64,000 bases of DNA from Buddleja alternifolia (GCA_019426215.1 CM033399.1:32869022-32933021), one strand, 5' to 3'. Counted from the stretch's first letter, positions 35,652 through 47,697 are shown. Numbers and translations are program-made. Notes: generated by a model not told the origin, from the sequence alone.

Positions 35652-36560
35652 ATATACATAATGTTCTACAACGACTATAAGTATCTATGGACCATATTTG
35701 ATAGAGATTGGAGAATAAATTAATTTATTGTAAGTTTGTAACTAGGAAAAATGTAACAGAAATCCAAGTTTAATAATTGATAAGTTCCAAAAGGGGCAGA
35801 CAATAATGTGGATCACCATGTGAGACTTCGAACATTGAATTTCTCTATTCGCAATGGCACGGCGTCCCCACTTAATTTCTTCTACAATTTTTTCCCAATT
35901 TATTATTTACCGACATATTTTGTATAGCTTATAAGTCAGATTAGTAGGGTCGTTATTTCGATTTCCGATACATAATTGGAAATAATTAAAGTGTTTTGCT
36001 TATTAGTTCTACTAAGTTGGCATAAGTTTTCCACGGGTTCTTCTTGGAAGGTCTTGAATTTTGAATTCTAGATAATGATATGCATGCATTTGGTGAAATC
36101 TGAGATTTCTGTAGAGATTTTTGTAAAGTTTATTAGGATCATCTTCAGACTTGAATTTTGAATTGTACAACTTTATACCCAATTTTGTTTACATTGAATT
36201 GAATATATATATATATATAGATACATGTGTGTGTGTGAGTGTGTGTATTGAGTAAATTAGTTACATAAAAGAAAATCAATTACATGAAAGAAATGTGAAA
36301 CTTTGAACATTCTTATCTTTCAAGTTGATGACAAGTCCAATTTTTCTCTTTCTTTTTTTTTCAAATTAATCATCAAAAGAACATGTCGCAAAATATAGAT
36401 ACACAAACTAAAAGCATAATTCAAGCCATTCAACTCAAACATTGCCTCTTATCATAAACATTGCCCTTAATCTCAAACTATTAGAACCCAAACGAAACAT
36501 TGGGCTTCATAGTGGACCCATTTCTCATAGCCATTGTACTTGAGGGAATTTGGGCTTTTC
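35652..36560. other. Intergenic with microsatellites
   Basis: Contains (TA)n and (TG)n tracts at about 36204-36246. No supported gene. Confidence 0.5.
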
Positions 36561-36576
36561 AGATTAAACGTATCAT

Positions 36577-37704
36577 AGTGGAGTTCAAAATTCTTTTTGT
36601 CAAATTTTGATGGTGTCCAAGTCTTGACTAAATTCGGAGATAATTCTCTCTCCACTGTGAGAATTTCTTCTCCATTTTTTCCCTTTTCAAGCTTTTCTCC
36701 CTCTCTGTCATTTTCTATCTTGTAGAGAAAGTGACGTAAGGGTTCCTTTGTTCTTCCTCCACCTCACCTTAGATGGAGGATTTCATCACATTTCTCACAA
36801 AAGCATCACCACCGCCGACAGCCTTCGGATGCCACTTCGTCGTCGCCGTCTTCATCCCCACCGCCGCCAGATCTGGCGTCTCCGTGCAGCAGCCTCCTCT
36901 CCTCTGCCTGGAGGCATCCCTCTTCCCGTCATTCCGTCTGGTCATGGCCTTTTTCGGTGGGCCAAGGGTCAGATCTGCCATCTTTAAGGCTAGATCTGAG
37001 TTTTCCCCACCAAAGCCTCTTCTTGACCCGGGCTGAAAATGTCAACCTTGACCGAGGGCTTGGTCAACTCTTGGGTCGGATTTTGGATTCACCACATCTT
37101 TTTGATATGATTCTATTGTGGTGTTCTTTGCGTCTTTCTAATTTCCGCGTTTTATTTGTTTGTGTCTTTTTTGTCTTTTCGTTTTGTTTGAGGCGTTTGA
37201 GTTTTGATTTTTGCCAAAGGTGCTTCCTCGTAGGTGCCATGTTTTTGGTCGTTCCAAGAATACATATTACTGATACAAATTGCATGCATTGGTCTCCGCC
37301 AGCAATTGAGTGGGTGAAAATTATCTTTGATGGAGCCCTTTTTCCTGACCCGAAAGGTGTAGGAGTGGGGATTGTTGCCCGGGCATTGGCGTGTGTAGAT
37401 GGGCTTACTACGTTGAATCTGCAAGGTTAGAGTTTTGTGGTTCTCGAGGGGGATTATCTATCCCTCTTTCAAAAAATTATCTCACCATCGGAAGACACGT
37501 CTTCTGTGGGTCCTTTCGTTTCTGATTTTCGGTTGTCGTCTGTTTTACTTTCTTCTGGTCGTTTTCCTTTCTTTCGTAGATCTGGTATTTGTGTTGTTCG
37601 TTGTTTAGCACGTGGTGCTCGTTTGTTTGTAACTGGAGTTGTTTTGGGTTTGATTGTGGCTGACTTATCCTAATATATATTTCACCGTTTCTCTTCAAAA
37701 AAAA
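36577..37704 (+). mobile_element. Internally deleted LINE derivative with 16-bp TSD
   Basis: The flanks agattaaacgtatcat (36561-36576) and agattaaaagtatcat (37705-37720) differ at one base and form a TSD. The insert ends with a short poly(A) run (about 37697-37705). The 5' part (to about 37250) looks like a LINE leader plus a short CT- and Pro-rich coding start (ATG at 36773). The 3' part encodes a fragment of the LINE-type RNase H (RVT_3) with WVKIIFDGALF, GVGIVARAL and, after an in-frame TAG at 37428-37430, VVLEGDYLSL...CVVRCLARGA. The reverse transcriptase and most of RNase H are missing. The RNase H part is related to that of the LINE at 38813-40840. Confidence 0.75.
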
Positions 37705-37904
37705 AGATTAAAAGTATCATCAATTCAGGATTTCCTAACCCAGGAAACTATATCAATTTCATGAAAGGTCTTTGTCTTTTTCCTGAGTAACATTAGTACT
37801 TTTCTTTTTGGATCACAAACATGAAAAGTTCAAATTGTGGTAAAGTATTGATTACTGATGTACGATCTCTCTAAGGAATGGATCACTTCTTGTTATATAA
37901 GTTC

Positions 37905-38010
37905 GACTCTGCCAATGTGAGGACAATCTGTAAGTACCTCTGTAAGCAATCTTTGGTCCCGAAAACTTTTCCTAACTCGCAGTAGATGACCGAAGCCGAC
38001 CATATCTAAA
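37905..38010 (+). mobile_element. Truncated SINE, family 3
   Basis: Colinear with the 3' half of the SINE at 35428-35633, read on plus: gtgaggacaatctgtaagta, ctctgtaag, tggtcccg, agatgaccgaagccgacc, atctaaac. It is diverged, with no head and no clear TSD. Confidence 0.65.
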
Positions 38011-38812
38011 CTTTTCCATACAAAAGAAATTGATTATTGGACTTTTCAGATTAAGCCAAATTAGATTTAAGCTTAGCTCATAAATTCATTATTCGAACTC
38101 TACTGCGTTCATGTTTTATTGAGCTTGGCTTATAGCGGATTGAACAACTAACTTTCAAATAGGTGTGACTCAATTTACAGTTATAACTTGCATTATATGT
38201 AAAACTGAAAATTAGTCAAGTTACTCAATTTGAGATCAATATTTTTGTTGGTTAACATAACTAATCAGATTTAAATACCTTTTCTTCTTCTCAATAATAT
38301 TTGAAACTCGACTTGATTAGTAAATATAATTTTAAAAAAATAATTACTCAAGATTGCTCGTGCTTGACTCGATTTAAGTTCGTTTGAACTTGTTTCATAC
38401 AATCAAATCAAGCTATAGCTTAAAATTTGAATCTTGACAATAATTTAAACAGGTGTAAAAATCCCTCATCCTACTTGACTCAGTTGGTAAACCCTAACCA
38501 AATGGTAACATCTTACCTACTAATATCGTAACAATATATATAAATCAAACTACACACATCTTTTGATTGATTACATGTAAGGCTACGTTTTCCTATTGCT
38601 ACCGGGCGCGATTGATGTCTTATCACTCCCAATATCACGTTTATCTGGAGGTATTATGACTCTTGATTATGGGCCGAAAGATATAAGAACTGATTGTTGG
38701 ATAGTGAATAACAGTCTAACACCACCTATTGTGCATTACATTTACCCAAATCCCCGGTCAAGTATGATTAAAATGTGTGATGATGATTTCACCCCTAGTC
38801 TATAAATGTAGC
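38011..38812. other. Intergenic, no gene seen
   Basis: AT-rich. The open frame at 38596-38805 has no recognisable similarity. Words such as gagcttggctta and gactcgattta at 38060-38400 suggest a decayed AGCTCGAGC-type hAT element. Confidence 0.4.
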
Positions 38813-40840
38813 ATTTTTTTTAAACAAACGGTAGTACTATCATTGAATAGAAAGGTCAACAGTCAAAACCGAAGCTGCCAATAAAGGAAGGCCAAGAACA
38901 GACTTTTGGTCAACCGAAGCTAAACAAGCAAGAGAATGAGCCACACAATTGCCCGAAAGTTTGACGAAACGAAAAACACAAGAAGAGAAAGATAAAGTTG
39001 CAAGTTTGGTATCCTCAACTAAAGGCCCTAAAATCGAAAAAATTTGGTCACCTGATTGCAAATTACGGATCAGATTCTCGTAGTCACCTTTAAGCTCAAT
39101 ACGCTGCCAACCTTGCCTACGAGCCATCTCTAATGCCTCCCGGGCAGCCAAAGTTTCTGCGTGCTCCGGAGATGACACAAAAGAAAATCGACGAGTCCCC
39201 CACCTGATACACCTACCATCATGATCTCGAGCTAAGAAACCCACCCTTGTTGTTCCATCCGATGCAAAATTAGCCTCATCAAAATTAATCCGAATAATAC
39301 CATGAGTTGGGCAAGTCCAAGATACCAAATGGGGCTGCCAACAACCAGATTCCTCACCTCCACTGATTTTCGAAAAGATTCAAGAAAAAACTTCGCTTGA
39401 TAAAACAACACACTAGGATCAATCTTCTTCTTTTCAGTCCAAGTCAAATTCCGACTATACCAAATATACCAACAAATCACCAAGAACAAACAAAAATCAT
39501 CGGGTTCTAACTCAATAGCTAGTTGACGAAACCAAAGTTCAATACTAAAAGGCCAATAAGAAAGAAGATGCCAAGGCAACCCAGATATGCACCAAATAAC
39601 ACGGGAGTGAGGACAATCAAAAAGCACATGATGGATGGATTCTCCATCAATTTCACAAAAAGAACACTTACCTGAAACCTCCACTTTCCTTTTGAGAAGA
39701 TTTTCTCCAGTAGGCAACAACTCTCTACAAACCCGCCACACAAACTGCTGCACTTTCAGTGGGACCTTTGATTTCCAAATAAAACTCCAGTTTTGATGAA
39801 CCCCCAAAGGCCAAATCGAGGAAGATGAGGAGCGTGCTTCCTCTGCTAATTTTCTAGCCACGAAATAGGCGCTTTTGACCGAGAATAGCCCTAACTTGTT
39901 AAAATGCCAAACCCACCTATCCGGATTCTTGCCACTTCCTAAGGGGATGGAAAGGATAGTATCTGCCTCATTCTGATGAAAAGTTTCCCGAATTAACACC
40001 TTGTTCCGCCATCCGTTCAGCCCCACTCGAAGATCCCCAACCAAAGTGCTCGGGTCCAATTGCCCTGGGGGAGATGAAACACGGTAATCATAATCTCGGG
40101 GTAGCCAAGGATCCTCCCAAACTCGTACAGACCTGCCCAATCCAATACGCCACCGACATCCCGCAACGAGAAGAGACCTCGCCCCCAAAATGCTTCTCCA
40201 AGGGAGTGATGGATTAGAGCCTATGCCCGCCTCGAAAAACAAAAAACTTGGGAAGTACCTAGCTTTGTAAACTCGACTCAAAAGACAATCTGGATGATGA
40301 ATAATCCTCCACCCTTGCTTCGCCAACATAGCACGATTAAACGAACGAAGCTCTCGAAATCCCATACCCCCTTCGAATGTGCTCATGCACATCTTTTTCC
40401 ACGCTAACCAATGAATCTTTTTCGTATCCCGATTGTGCCACCAAAAGTTAGCCATGGATGATTCAATTTCCCGGAGCAAACAATCCGGAAGTTGAAAACA
40501 ACTCATGGCATAAGTTGGAATAGATTGCACAACCGCTTTCAACAAAACTTCTTTACCAGCCTGTGATAAACTCTTCGCATTCCAACCTTGAAATTTTTGA
40601 TTGACTCTTTCCCTTATCGAATCGAACACCTCCCGACGAGACCTACCAACAACCAAGGGTAACCCTAGATACTTATCATGTTTATCCACCAATTGTACCC
40701 TTAATTTCTGCGATTATCCGGAGTATTAGAACTAAAAACAACTGAAGACTTGTCAAAGTTGATGGCTTGCCCCGAAACCACCTCATATTGTCGCAAAATC
40801 CCCTTAATACAATCACAAGCTTGCAAACCATAAAATTCAT
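38813..40840 (-). mobile_element. 5'-truncated LINE (non-LTR retrotransposon)
   Basis: A minus-strand LINE beginning inside the reverse transcriptase C-terminus (about 40833) and ending in a short poly(A) (T-run on plus at about 38813-38822). It keeps the thumb region, the zf-RVT domain and RNase H. Loss of the 5' end is the usual outcome of target-primed reverse transcription. I could not identify a TSD. Confidence 0.85.
38840..40833 (-). pseudogene. LINE ORF2 remnant: RT end, zf-RVT and RNase H
   Basis: Three frames join into one degraded ORF2. From about 40833 to 40710 a segment reads ACDCIKGILRQYEVVSGQAI and FDKSSVVFSSNT, the reverse transcriptase C-terminus. After a frameshift, 40704-39330 reads KYLGLPLVVGRSRREVF, then GKEVLLKAVVQSIPTYAMSC, and a zf-RVT domain with WSFIWKSKVPLKVQQFVWR and the CSFC...HVLFDC zinc-binding residues. 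A second frameshift near 39335 leads to the RNase H (RVT_3) domain at 39328-38840: a GIIRINFDEANF start, HAETLAAREALEMARRQGW, ELKGDYENLI, and GNCVAHSLACLA near the end. All are typical of plant L1-clade LINEs. Confidence 0.9.
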
Positions 40841-40849
40841 TATTTTACA

Positions 40850-41470
40850 ATTCAAATAGAGATTTCTCTTTTGCACGAAGTAGGCACGTACCAGACACGA
40901 GTAATTGAGAATCCCACTCTTTCAAGAACCACCATAAAAATCAAGCTAAAAGATGGAGAATCCCAGAACGACGAACTTCGTCCGAAAATTGAAATGCAAC
41001 TCATACTAGTTTTTACGATAAATAGGTTTGTAAAGGATCAATCACTAGCAATAAATTTATGTGGTTAACCAAGATTCAATATACAAATTCATGTCAGCCC
41101 AAGCCACATTTAATCTGACTTACTAAGATCAAATCTCATCTAGTACGAAGGTAATCAGTCAATAATATCTAAGAGACTAGCTCCCCTTTGTGTCAAAACT
41201 TTCTCACAATGATAATAGATAGAGTAATATAATAGCAAAGGTCTATGTACATAAACGAAAAAATCAAAATTTAATCCATCACTCCCATACCATCATTGAT
41301 GATGATTCTAAGAAAGATCGAGTTCATTGGAACCGATCTGTCTAACACAATTGGATGCAGAGTTTAAATAGAAAAATACACCAAAAACACTTGCATCAAT
41401 GATATTTGACGGATCAGCTTCATTGAACCTGATCTATCCTAGGATTTCCCATTGATTTTTATAGGAAACA
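40850..41470. other. Intergenic, no gene seen
   Basis: No recognisable feature between the LINE and the next hAT-like element. The open frame at 40871-41068 is unsupported. Confidence 0.5.
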
Positions 41471-41478
41471 AAAGTAAC

Positions 41479-42232
41479 TAGAGGTGTTCATCTGTCGGTT
41501 TTCAAACCAAACTGAACCGAAATTTCGGACAGAAAAAGTTTGGTTCGGTTTGGTTAAAAATCAAACTTTTTGATTCGATTCTGTTTTCGATTGAACCGAA
41601 TTTCTAGAAAAATGATCAAAACTAGATATAAATAAATAATTGGAATTTAATTATAACTAATTTTAATTCATTTTTTTTATTTTCCTATAAGTTGTCCCTA
41701 GAAAACACACTTTTTATAGTTTTTTGTCTGTATTATACTATATAAAAGAAATTCAGGGATAATTGCATAAGATCCCTCTATGATAAGCGAAACTTGTACC
41801 AAACTCCTTTATATTAAGTATTTTGCGTAGTGCCCCCTTGTGTTGCATTTTATTCTGCATACTCTCCTTTTTTTTATTTTTTTGGTGTTTTTTTCCATCA
41901 TAAATAATTGTAGATCCAACCCAAATTAAATTATTTACTTATTCTAAACACGTAAGGGGCGAAATGCATTTGAATTGACATTTATGATGGAAAAAAAATA
42001 AAAAAAAGGGAGAGTATGCAGAATAAAATGGAACACGAGGGGCACTATGTAAAAAACTTAACACAGGGGATTTTGGCGCAGGTTTCACTTATCACAGAGG
42101 GATCTTATGCAATTATCCCAAAAATTTGGCTTTCGTTTAACCGAATCGAACCGACCGAACTGAATTTTTCGGCTCGATTTTGGGTTCGGACCGAAATTTC
42201 GATTTTGTCAGTTATGTCCGTGAACACCACTA
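41479..42232. mobile_element. hAT-like element with a nested MITE
   Basis: The left end TAGAGGTGTTCATCTGTCGG and the right end ...GTCCGTGAACACCACTA are inverted. The 8-bp flanks aaagtaac (41471-41478) and aaaatgac (42233-42240) match at 6 of 8 positions, with both differences transitions. The subterminal blocks are rich in accgaa/ttcggt words (41510-41600 and 42130-42215). The interior is interrupted by the hairpin MITE at 41756-42119, so the original hAT element was about 390 bp. Confidence 0.75.
41756..42119. mobile_element. Mutator-like hairpin MITE nested in a hAT element
   Basis: GGGATAATTGCATAAGATCCCTC at the left is inverted at the right, and the similarity continues for about 120 bases each side. 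This includes agtgccccctt versus gaggggcact and tgcatactctcc versus gggagagtatgca. The 9-bp flanks agaaattca and aaaaatttg match at 6 of 9. Its termini resemble those of the element at 46714-46972. Confidence 0.78.
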
Positions 42233-42351
42233 AAAATGACTTTCCCCACAGCCATAATAAATATATTTTGTTTTTTTGGTCACGCCATAATAAATAAATT
42301 ATTATTAATTATCAGTGAAGAGCAAAAAGCAGAAGAGCCACTAATCAGACC

Positions 42352-42500
42352 ACACGTGTTTCAGGCGCACGTTAGGTTAACAACCCAATTTGACTGTTTT
42401 CAAAAAAGAAAAAACAACCCAATTTGACCGGTAACAACTGGTAAATCCCAAGTCCCAACACATTTGACTGGCTGAACCGGTCTCCACCACGTGCGACGTG
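42352..42500. promoter_or_regulatory. G-box motifs upstream of the unknown-protein gene
   Basis: Two CACGTG G-boxes lie at 42353-42358 (inside the palindrome acacgtgt) and 42488-42493, with a further ACGT core at 42496-42499. They are about 100-230 bp upstream of the likely first exon. G-boxes bind bZIP/bHLH factors; that they regulate this gene is inference. Confidence 0.5.
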
Positions 42501-42579
42501 CTTTTCATTTTTTTCAACAATAATACTAAAATGGAAAAATCCCACCACAAAAAATTCTCAATTCCTTAATAATTGTTGT

Positions 42580-44280
42580 CTGTGCTCTCCACACGTCTCT
42601 CCGCCGCCGTCCGCCGGTAATATAATTTTCTCATTTTTGCCACAATTTTCTTTGTTTAGATTCCATGAATTTCTCTTATTTGTACTGTAATTAAATTTTG
42701 TTGCTTAGTTTTCATGGTGTTTTTTGAAATTAATGATTGATGCTTAGTTTTGTTGTCGCATTTTATTTTTGTTCGGCGATGATTAGGTGAGCTTCGAACA
42801 TTTTTGTGTGTGTACTGAATTCGCAGCTGAATTTTAGGTGAACTGATTTGAATTTTGATTTGCATGTGAAATTCCGTATGTTTTTCGTTTTACGTTTTTT
42901 AATCCATCCAGTTTCCTTATTGATCTAATTTATTTATTTTCGTTGTTTGGATATTGAGCTTTTTGCACAAGTTCGTGAATTTTTGTATGCATTTTTTTAT
43001 TTCGAATCTTTGAGGTTTATATATTTTATAAGCGCGTGTGTGTGATCTTGTGTTTGGATATCTGAATTTGAGTCCTTGGAGTTGTAATTCGTGAAAACTT
43101 TATGCGAATTTGAATTGAAGAGTTTCTAATAGCAATTCATTGATTCGGAAGCTATGTGGTTGTGGTTGATCAAAAGTTCTGATGAATCAAGTTAGTACAA
43201 TTTGGCTGGATAGATGATGAGTTGTTGCTTATGCAATAAAAGGTTCCTAACAATTGGTGGTGTAGCGTTGACTAACTTTTTTCGTTGGCAACTATGAATC
43301 TAGAATATATATGCCTTTGGAATTCTGGCACTTGTATTTTATTGGCTCATTGCTTTATACCCGCGGCTGATCCTCTTTTGCTAAAAGCCTATAGCTAGGT
43401 GAAACTGTTTTGTTCTTTCCTCTTGTATAAATTTATATTTGTTATTTTACCACTGCTTCTTGGTATAAGATGCTCATCCTTCATATGATTTTGTCATAGG
43501 ACATGCATTAGGTTTGTGTTCATCTGATGATGCATGAGCCGTAGGCTCGTAGCTATATTCATAAAGTGAAATGGTTAGCTAATATAGTAATAAACCGAAT
43601 AGAGTGAGCCATATTCTTTCTCTCCAGACATCTGGATTTTGGTCAAGTTAGTAGCTGATTTCATTGTCATAAGAATGGACTAAAATGCTTTGAGAAGTCG
43701 AGGTCCCTCATTTTAGAATAAAGCATTTAATTCTGCAATCTGTAAACCCTTATCATGCATTCTCTGATGAGGAAAAGACAAAAGAATCACGTAATTCCAT
43801 ATTTTGAACGTAAAATGGGCACCACAGAAAGACACAACTAAAAACCAACACTGATTCTGTTTTAGTTATGTATACACTAGACACCACCTAAGATTATGGT
43901 GTCTCTATCTTAGATCATGCTAATGGAGATCCACAGTAGTAGCCAGATTCTGTTGAAACTTGGTTAATTTAGACATTTCGACGGCCTCATTTCTCCAGTT
44001 GGTATATTTTGTATTCATATTAATATTTTGTTTGAAGAAAATATGGATTATGTTGTTATGTTTATCTGCATCGTCACTGCTGTTTATCACCATTTTTAGT
44101 CTCTTATCTTCTCCTGTAATCCCTTTTTCATATGATATCCTTTATTATTGCTTTAGCCTGTCCACTACTAATGAGTATAATTACAGGATTATAGAGGTAT
44201 TGACTCAAAGTATTGAATCATTCCCGTGATTTTTTTGCCTTTAAAAGCACTAAAGTAAGTAAACATCCTCTGACGTACAG
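42580..44280 (+). other. Likely 5' UTR exon and 5' UTR intron of the unknown-protein gene
   Basis: A CT- and CCG-rich leader at about 42580-42616 ends in gccg/gtaata, a plausible donor. A plausible acceptor (ctgacgtacag) ends at 44280, 24 bases before the ATG. The long T-rich sequence between has no coding frame, consistent with a 1.66-kb 5' UTR intron. Confidence 0.5.
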
Positions 44281-44304
44281 ATAAACAGCTCCAGGGAGAA
44301 AGCA

Positions 44305-46289
44305 ATGGATTTCCTGTGCAAGCCACTGAATCAGGAGACTTCTGATTGCTCCTTGAGCGAGCAGGATATTCGGAAATGTCCATTCTTGATGAACATCAAT
44401 AAACCAACTAACTTTTCCTTTTCTTCAATGAATTTTCCCATTCTTGTAAGTTCTTTTTTCCATTTTTGCCTTTGTCCTGATTATAATCATGTCTTCCCTG
44501 TATTCTATTTTTGACTTTCTTTTTCTCTTTGTATTTTAATTGCTCTGCTAATCCCTTTCTCTTATATTTCATGTATTCAGTCTGGGGGAGCCAAAGGTCC
44601 AATCTTTGAGGATGGTCCCAACTTTGACTTTGCCTTTAAACTATTTCACGGTAAAGACGGGGTTGTCCCTCTCACAGGAAACTCCCAACTTTGTGTTGAC
44701 AAACTGGAGACTCAAGCAGTACCAAAATTCAACCCTTTAGCATCAAAAGCTGCCTCCATCAGTATGTCAGCATTTGGACCGGGAGGACCCTTTGGTTTTA
44801 ATTCTTTCTTTGAAAAGATGCAGAATAAGAAACCCGGCTCGTCCAAAAAGAAAGAGAATTCACCTAAGGTATGTTTGTTGATCACATATTGCTTTTATCG
44901 TGATGCAAAGCATGTCAATTGCATTTTTGTATGCACAACCATGATAAGGCCGAAATGTTTTTCATGTCATTAGCCTAGTATTATTGGATCTTCAGGTGGA
45001 TCTACTTGGGAATATCGTTTATGGAAATGTATGAAGCACCAAATAAAAAAGAAGCAAGTTTGTTAGGTTAGAAGAGTTTGCTTTGCCTCAACATGGGCAT
45101 ATAGAATATAATGTTTGAAAAGGATCCGATTAATAATGTAATTGGTGGTACATAAATCACATAGTCAGAATGTGAAATGCGAAATGCACCCTTGTGCATT
45201 TTTTTATTGTTAGTTTGAATGTGCAATGTTTGTTTCCTTTTCCGAATTTGCTAATTTGTTTACAATTGTGCTTATTTGACATGTGATGCACAAATACATC
45301 ATGACATTGAAGATACTAATGCTAAAAGGGAAATTTTTGTACCTTAACGTTTCCCATGCTCCTTGATTCGTCCTTCAAAAGACGTTCTAGCACTGCCTAC
45401 TTTCGAAATTTATTAAATATCTGATTTGTTTTCTCTCGTGGTGCAACAAACTAATTCTTTGTTGAGATGCTGTAAATTTTCCGTACTTTCAGTTCGGAAT
45501 ATACCACTGCATAACAAGTTGAGGCCTGTGTATTTGCCAAAATAAAGAGATTTTTTTTATAACATTTAATTTTTTCCTTAACCACATATTTAGAAGCAAC
45601 TGGATGTACCAATCTTTCATTTTACTTCCCGACGCCATATACACATCAGTCCAGTATAATTAACTAACAAAGGTACAAATAATTTTCAGGACAAATCACC
45701 AAACCACGAGGCACTTGGAAACGAATGGCTACAAAAGGGTAACTGTCCAATTGCTAAGTCCTATAGAGCCGTAAGCCACGTCATCCCTCTGGTGGCAACA
45801 GCTCTTCGTCCCCCACCAGGCATGAAACTCAAATGCCCACCCGCAATAGTTGCAGCGAGGGCCGCCCTAGCCAGAACCGCGCTTGTTAAGTCCGTCCGTC
45901 CACAGCCATTACCTGCAAAAATACTCGTAATTGGTGTTTTAGGCATAGCAGCTAATATCCCGCTTGGTGTTTGGAGAGAACATACAGAGAAATTCTCTCT
46001 CTCGTGGTTCACTGCAGTGCATGCTGCAGTACCCTTCATAGCTATGCTGAGGAAGTCTGTAGTTATGCCCAAAACAGCTATGGCATTAACAATTGCGGGT
46101 TCTATACTTGGACAGATCATTGGGTCGAGAGCCGAGCGCATGAGACTGAAAGCCAAGGTTGAGAGGGCAAATTTGGTGTCACAGGGTAAGGCTCCTGTTG
46201 GTCATTGTGGTAATCTGGAAATCATGTGGGACCCACTCCCGGATAAGATGGGGAAGACTTCGTCTTCACCGGCTGGTGTGTGTTTCTGA
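44305..46289 (+). CDS. Conserved plant protein of unknown function with two membrane helices
   Basis: Three coding exons: 44305-44445, 44581-44868 and 45690-46289 (GT-AG introns, all phase 0; 1029 nt, 342 aa plus TGA). The N-terminal part holds CPFLMNINKPTNFSFSSMNF and a GPIFEDGPNFDFAFKLFHGKDGVVPL block, then GPGGPFGFNSFFEKM followed by a Lys/Ser-rich linker (about residues 122-143). The last exon begins hydrophilic, contains GNCPIAKSYRAVSHVIPLVA and PPPGMKLKCPPA, and has two likely membrane segments (about residues 220-237, ILVIGVLGIAANIPLGVW, and 269-288). The sequence has the look of a protein conserved across plants, but I cannot name it. The ATG is the first in its exon. The gene model is strong; the function is unknown. 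Confidence 0.85.
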
Positions 46290-46704
46290 AGTTTCCTTAT
46301 TGGTTGAGATGAGAATAAATTGACTTCAAATAGATTAAAATGAATAGGATGGTAATAGGATATGCAATTCGGAATTGTAATGAGATGTAATACAATTGTG
46401 TCAGTATACTGTTTATTTTGACTGATGGTGTGATGAAATAATGTTACTCAATATACACACTGGTTTTATAATGTTTAATCCTCTAGTGCATATAGCAGTT
46501 CTCTTTCTTCGGACATTCTGCTTAGGGAATGTAAATATTATATAAAGATTGGTTCATGAAGGAAACGTTACGTTCTTAGATTACAAATTAAAAGCAGCTA
46601 AATCATTTTTTGTATTATATCCACGACTATTTTTTCCCCTTCCCAGAAATGATGACATCGTCTGTAGTCTTTACTTGGCGAGAAAATTTGAGGCTCCGTT
46701 TAGT
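46290..46704. other. 3' UTR and intergenic
   Basis: Probably includes the 3' UTR of the preceding gene (several aataaat/aatgaata motifs by 46350). No further gene. Confidence 0.5.
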
Positions 46705-46713
46705 TATTTAATA

Positions 46714-46972
46714 GGGATAATTACACTCACACTCCCTCAATGATGGAGTAATCACACAAACCTCTCTTCACTAATTGATAATTACAAACACACCCCCTCA
46801 GGGAGTCTATTTGTAAGATTTACACGGGGTGTAATTGTAAGAATGGTTACACACATAAGGGGTGTGATTGTAAGAAATCTTTAACATGAAAGGGTGTATT
46901 TGTAATTATCAATTAGTGAGGAGAGGTTTATGTAATTATCCCATCATTGAGGGGTGTGGGTGTAATTATCCC
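46714..46972. mobile_element. Mutator-like hairpin MITE with perfect 9-bp TSD
   Basis: GGGATAATTACACTCACACTCC at the left is inverted at the right end (...GGGTGTAATTATCCC), and the inverted similarity runs nearly to the centre. Both sides carry tatttaata (46705-46713 and 46973-46981), a perfect 9-bp TSD, the hallmark of Mutator-like elements. It is 259 bp and non-coding. Confidence 0.88.
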
Positions 46973-46981
46973 TATTTAATA

Positions 46982-47696
46982 TTAAGGAGGAAAATATTTT
47001 TTCCACTTTCGAGTGATGTTACTTCATGCTTTATTTTTTTGATATTTTTCCTTTTTTTATTACCAAAATCTAAGTTTCAAACGTAACTCATAACTGTAAG
47101 TAACATGAGAAAGAAATAGAAAGATTGCTTTACAAAGAAAAGAATGGATAAAGAGTGCCATCTTTACTACTTTTTTCCTTTTCTATTTACCCAAAATTTA
47201 AAGGAACAGACTAATTTCTCTCACGCACTTGACGGATGCGGAGATCTATCAGAAAAGTTTTCCGCTAATATAAAAGCTCGATTGGAAATCCATTTGTTTT
47301 TTTGGGTATTGTTAACTTGAAAACTATAAGTAACAGAACTTTTTTCACTCAAATCAACCTCCATATGAATAATGAAATAAAGAAATTGAAGATTCAAACT
47401 AAACTTTAAGAAGCCAAACGATAATAGATCAATAGAATAAATAACCATGATACGATCTAAATCAATAGGGAGAAGACACTCAGAAGATTGAGGCGTTAAT
47501 CAATCCTGGAGGAGAGTTATCACCACACACAAGAATACGAAGAGAAATACAAAGAAATCAATTTACAGCCAAAATTAGAATACCGCTTCGTTTGTGTATT
47601 TTTGGCCTATTTATACAAAGATGGAAATGAAGCTAATATGGTATCAAATTTGTTAACAAAGAAACGAACTCTATCTTAAGTCTTAACCAATCAATC
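46982..47696. other. Intergenic, no gene seen
   Basis: AT-rich; no supported gene. Weak open frames on both strands have no similarity. Confidence 0.5.
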
Positions 47697-47697
47697 G

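Noticed and set aside
36769..36981. Antisense frame in the LINE derivative
   Set aside because: The plus-strand reading, TSD and poly(A) tail explain this region as a retroelement.
45761..46156. Antisense open frame of 131 codons
   Set aside because: It lies opposite the third exon of the unknown-protein gene, whose plus-strand splicing and motifs are convincing.
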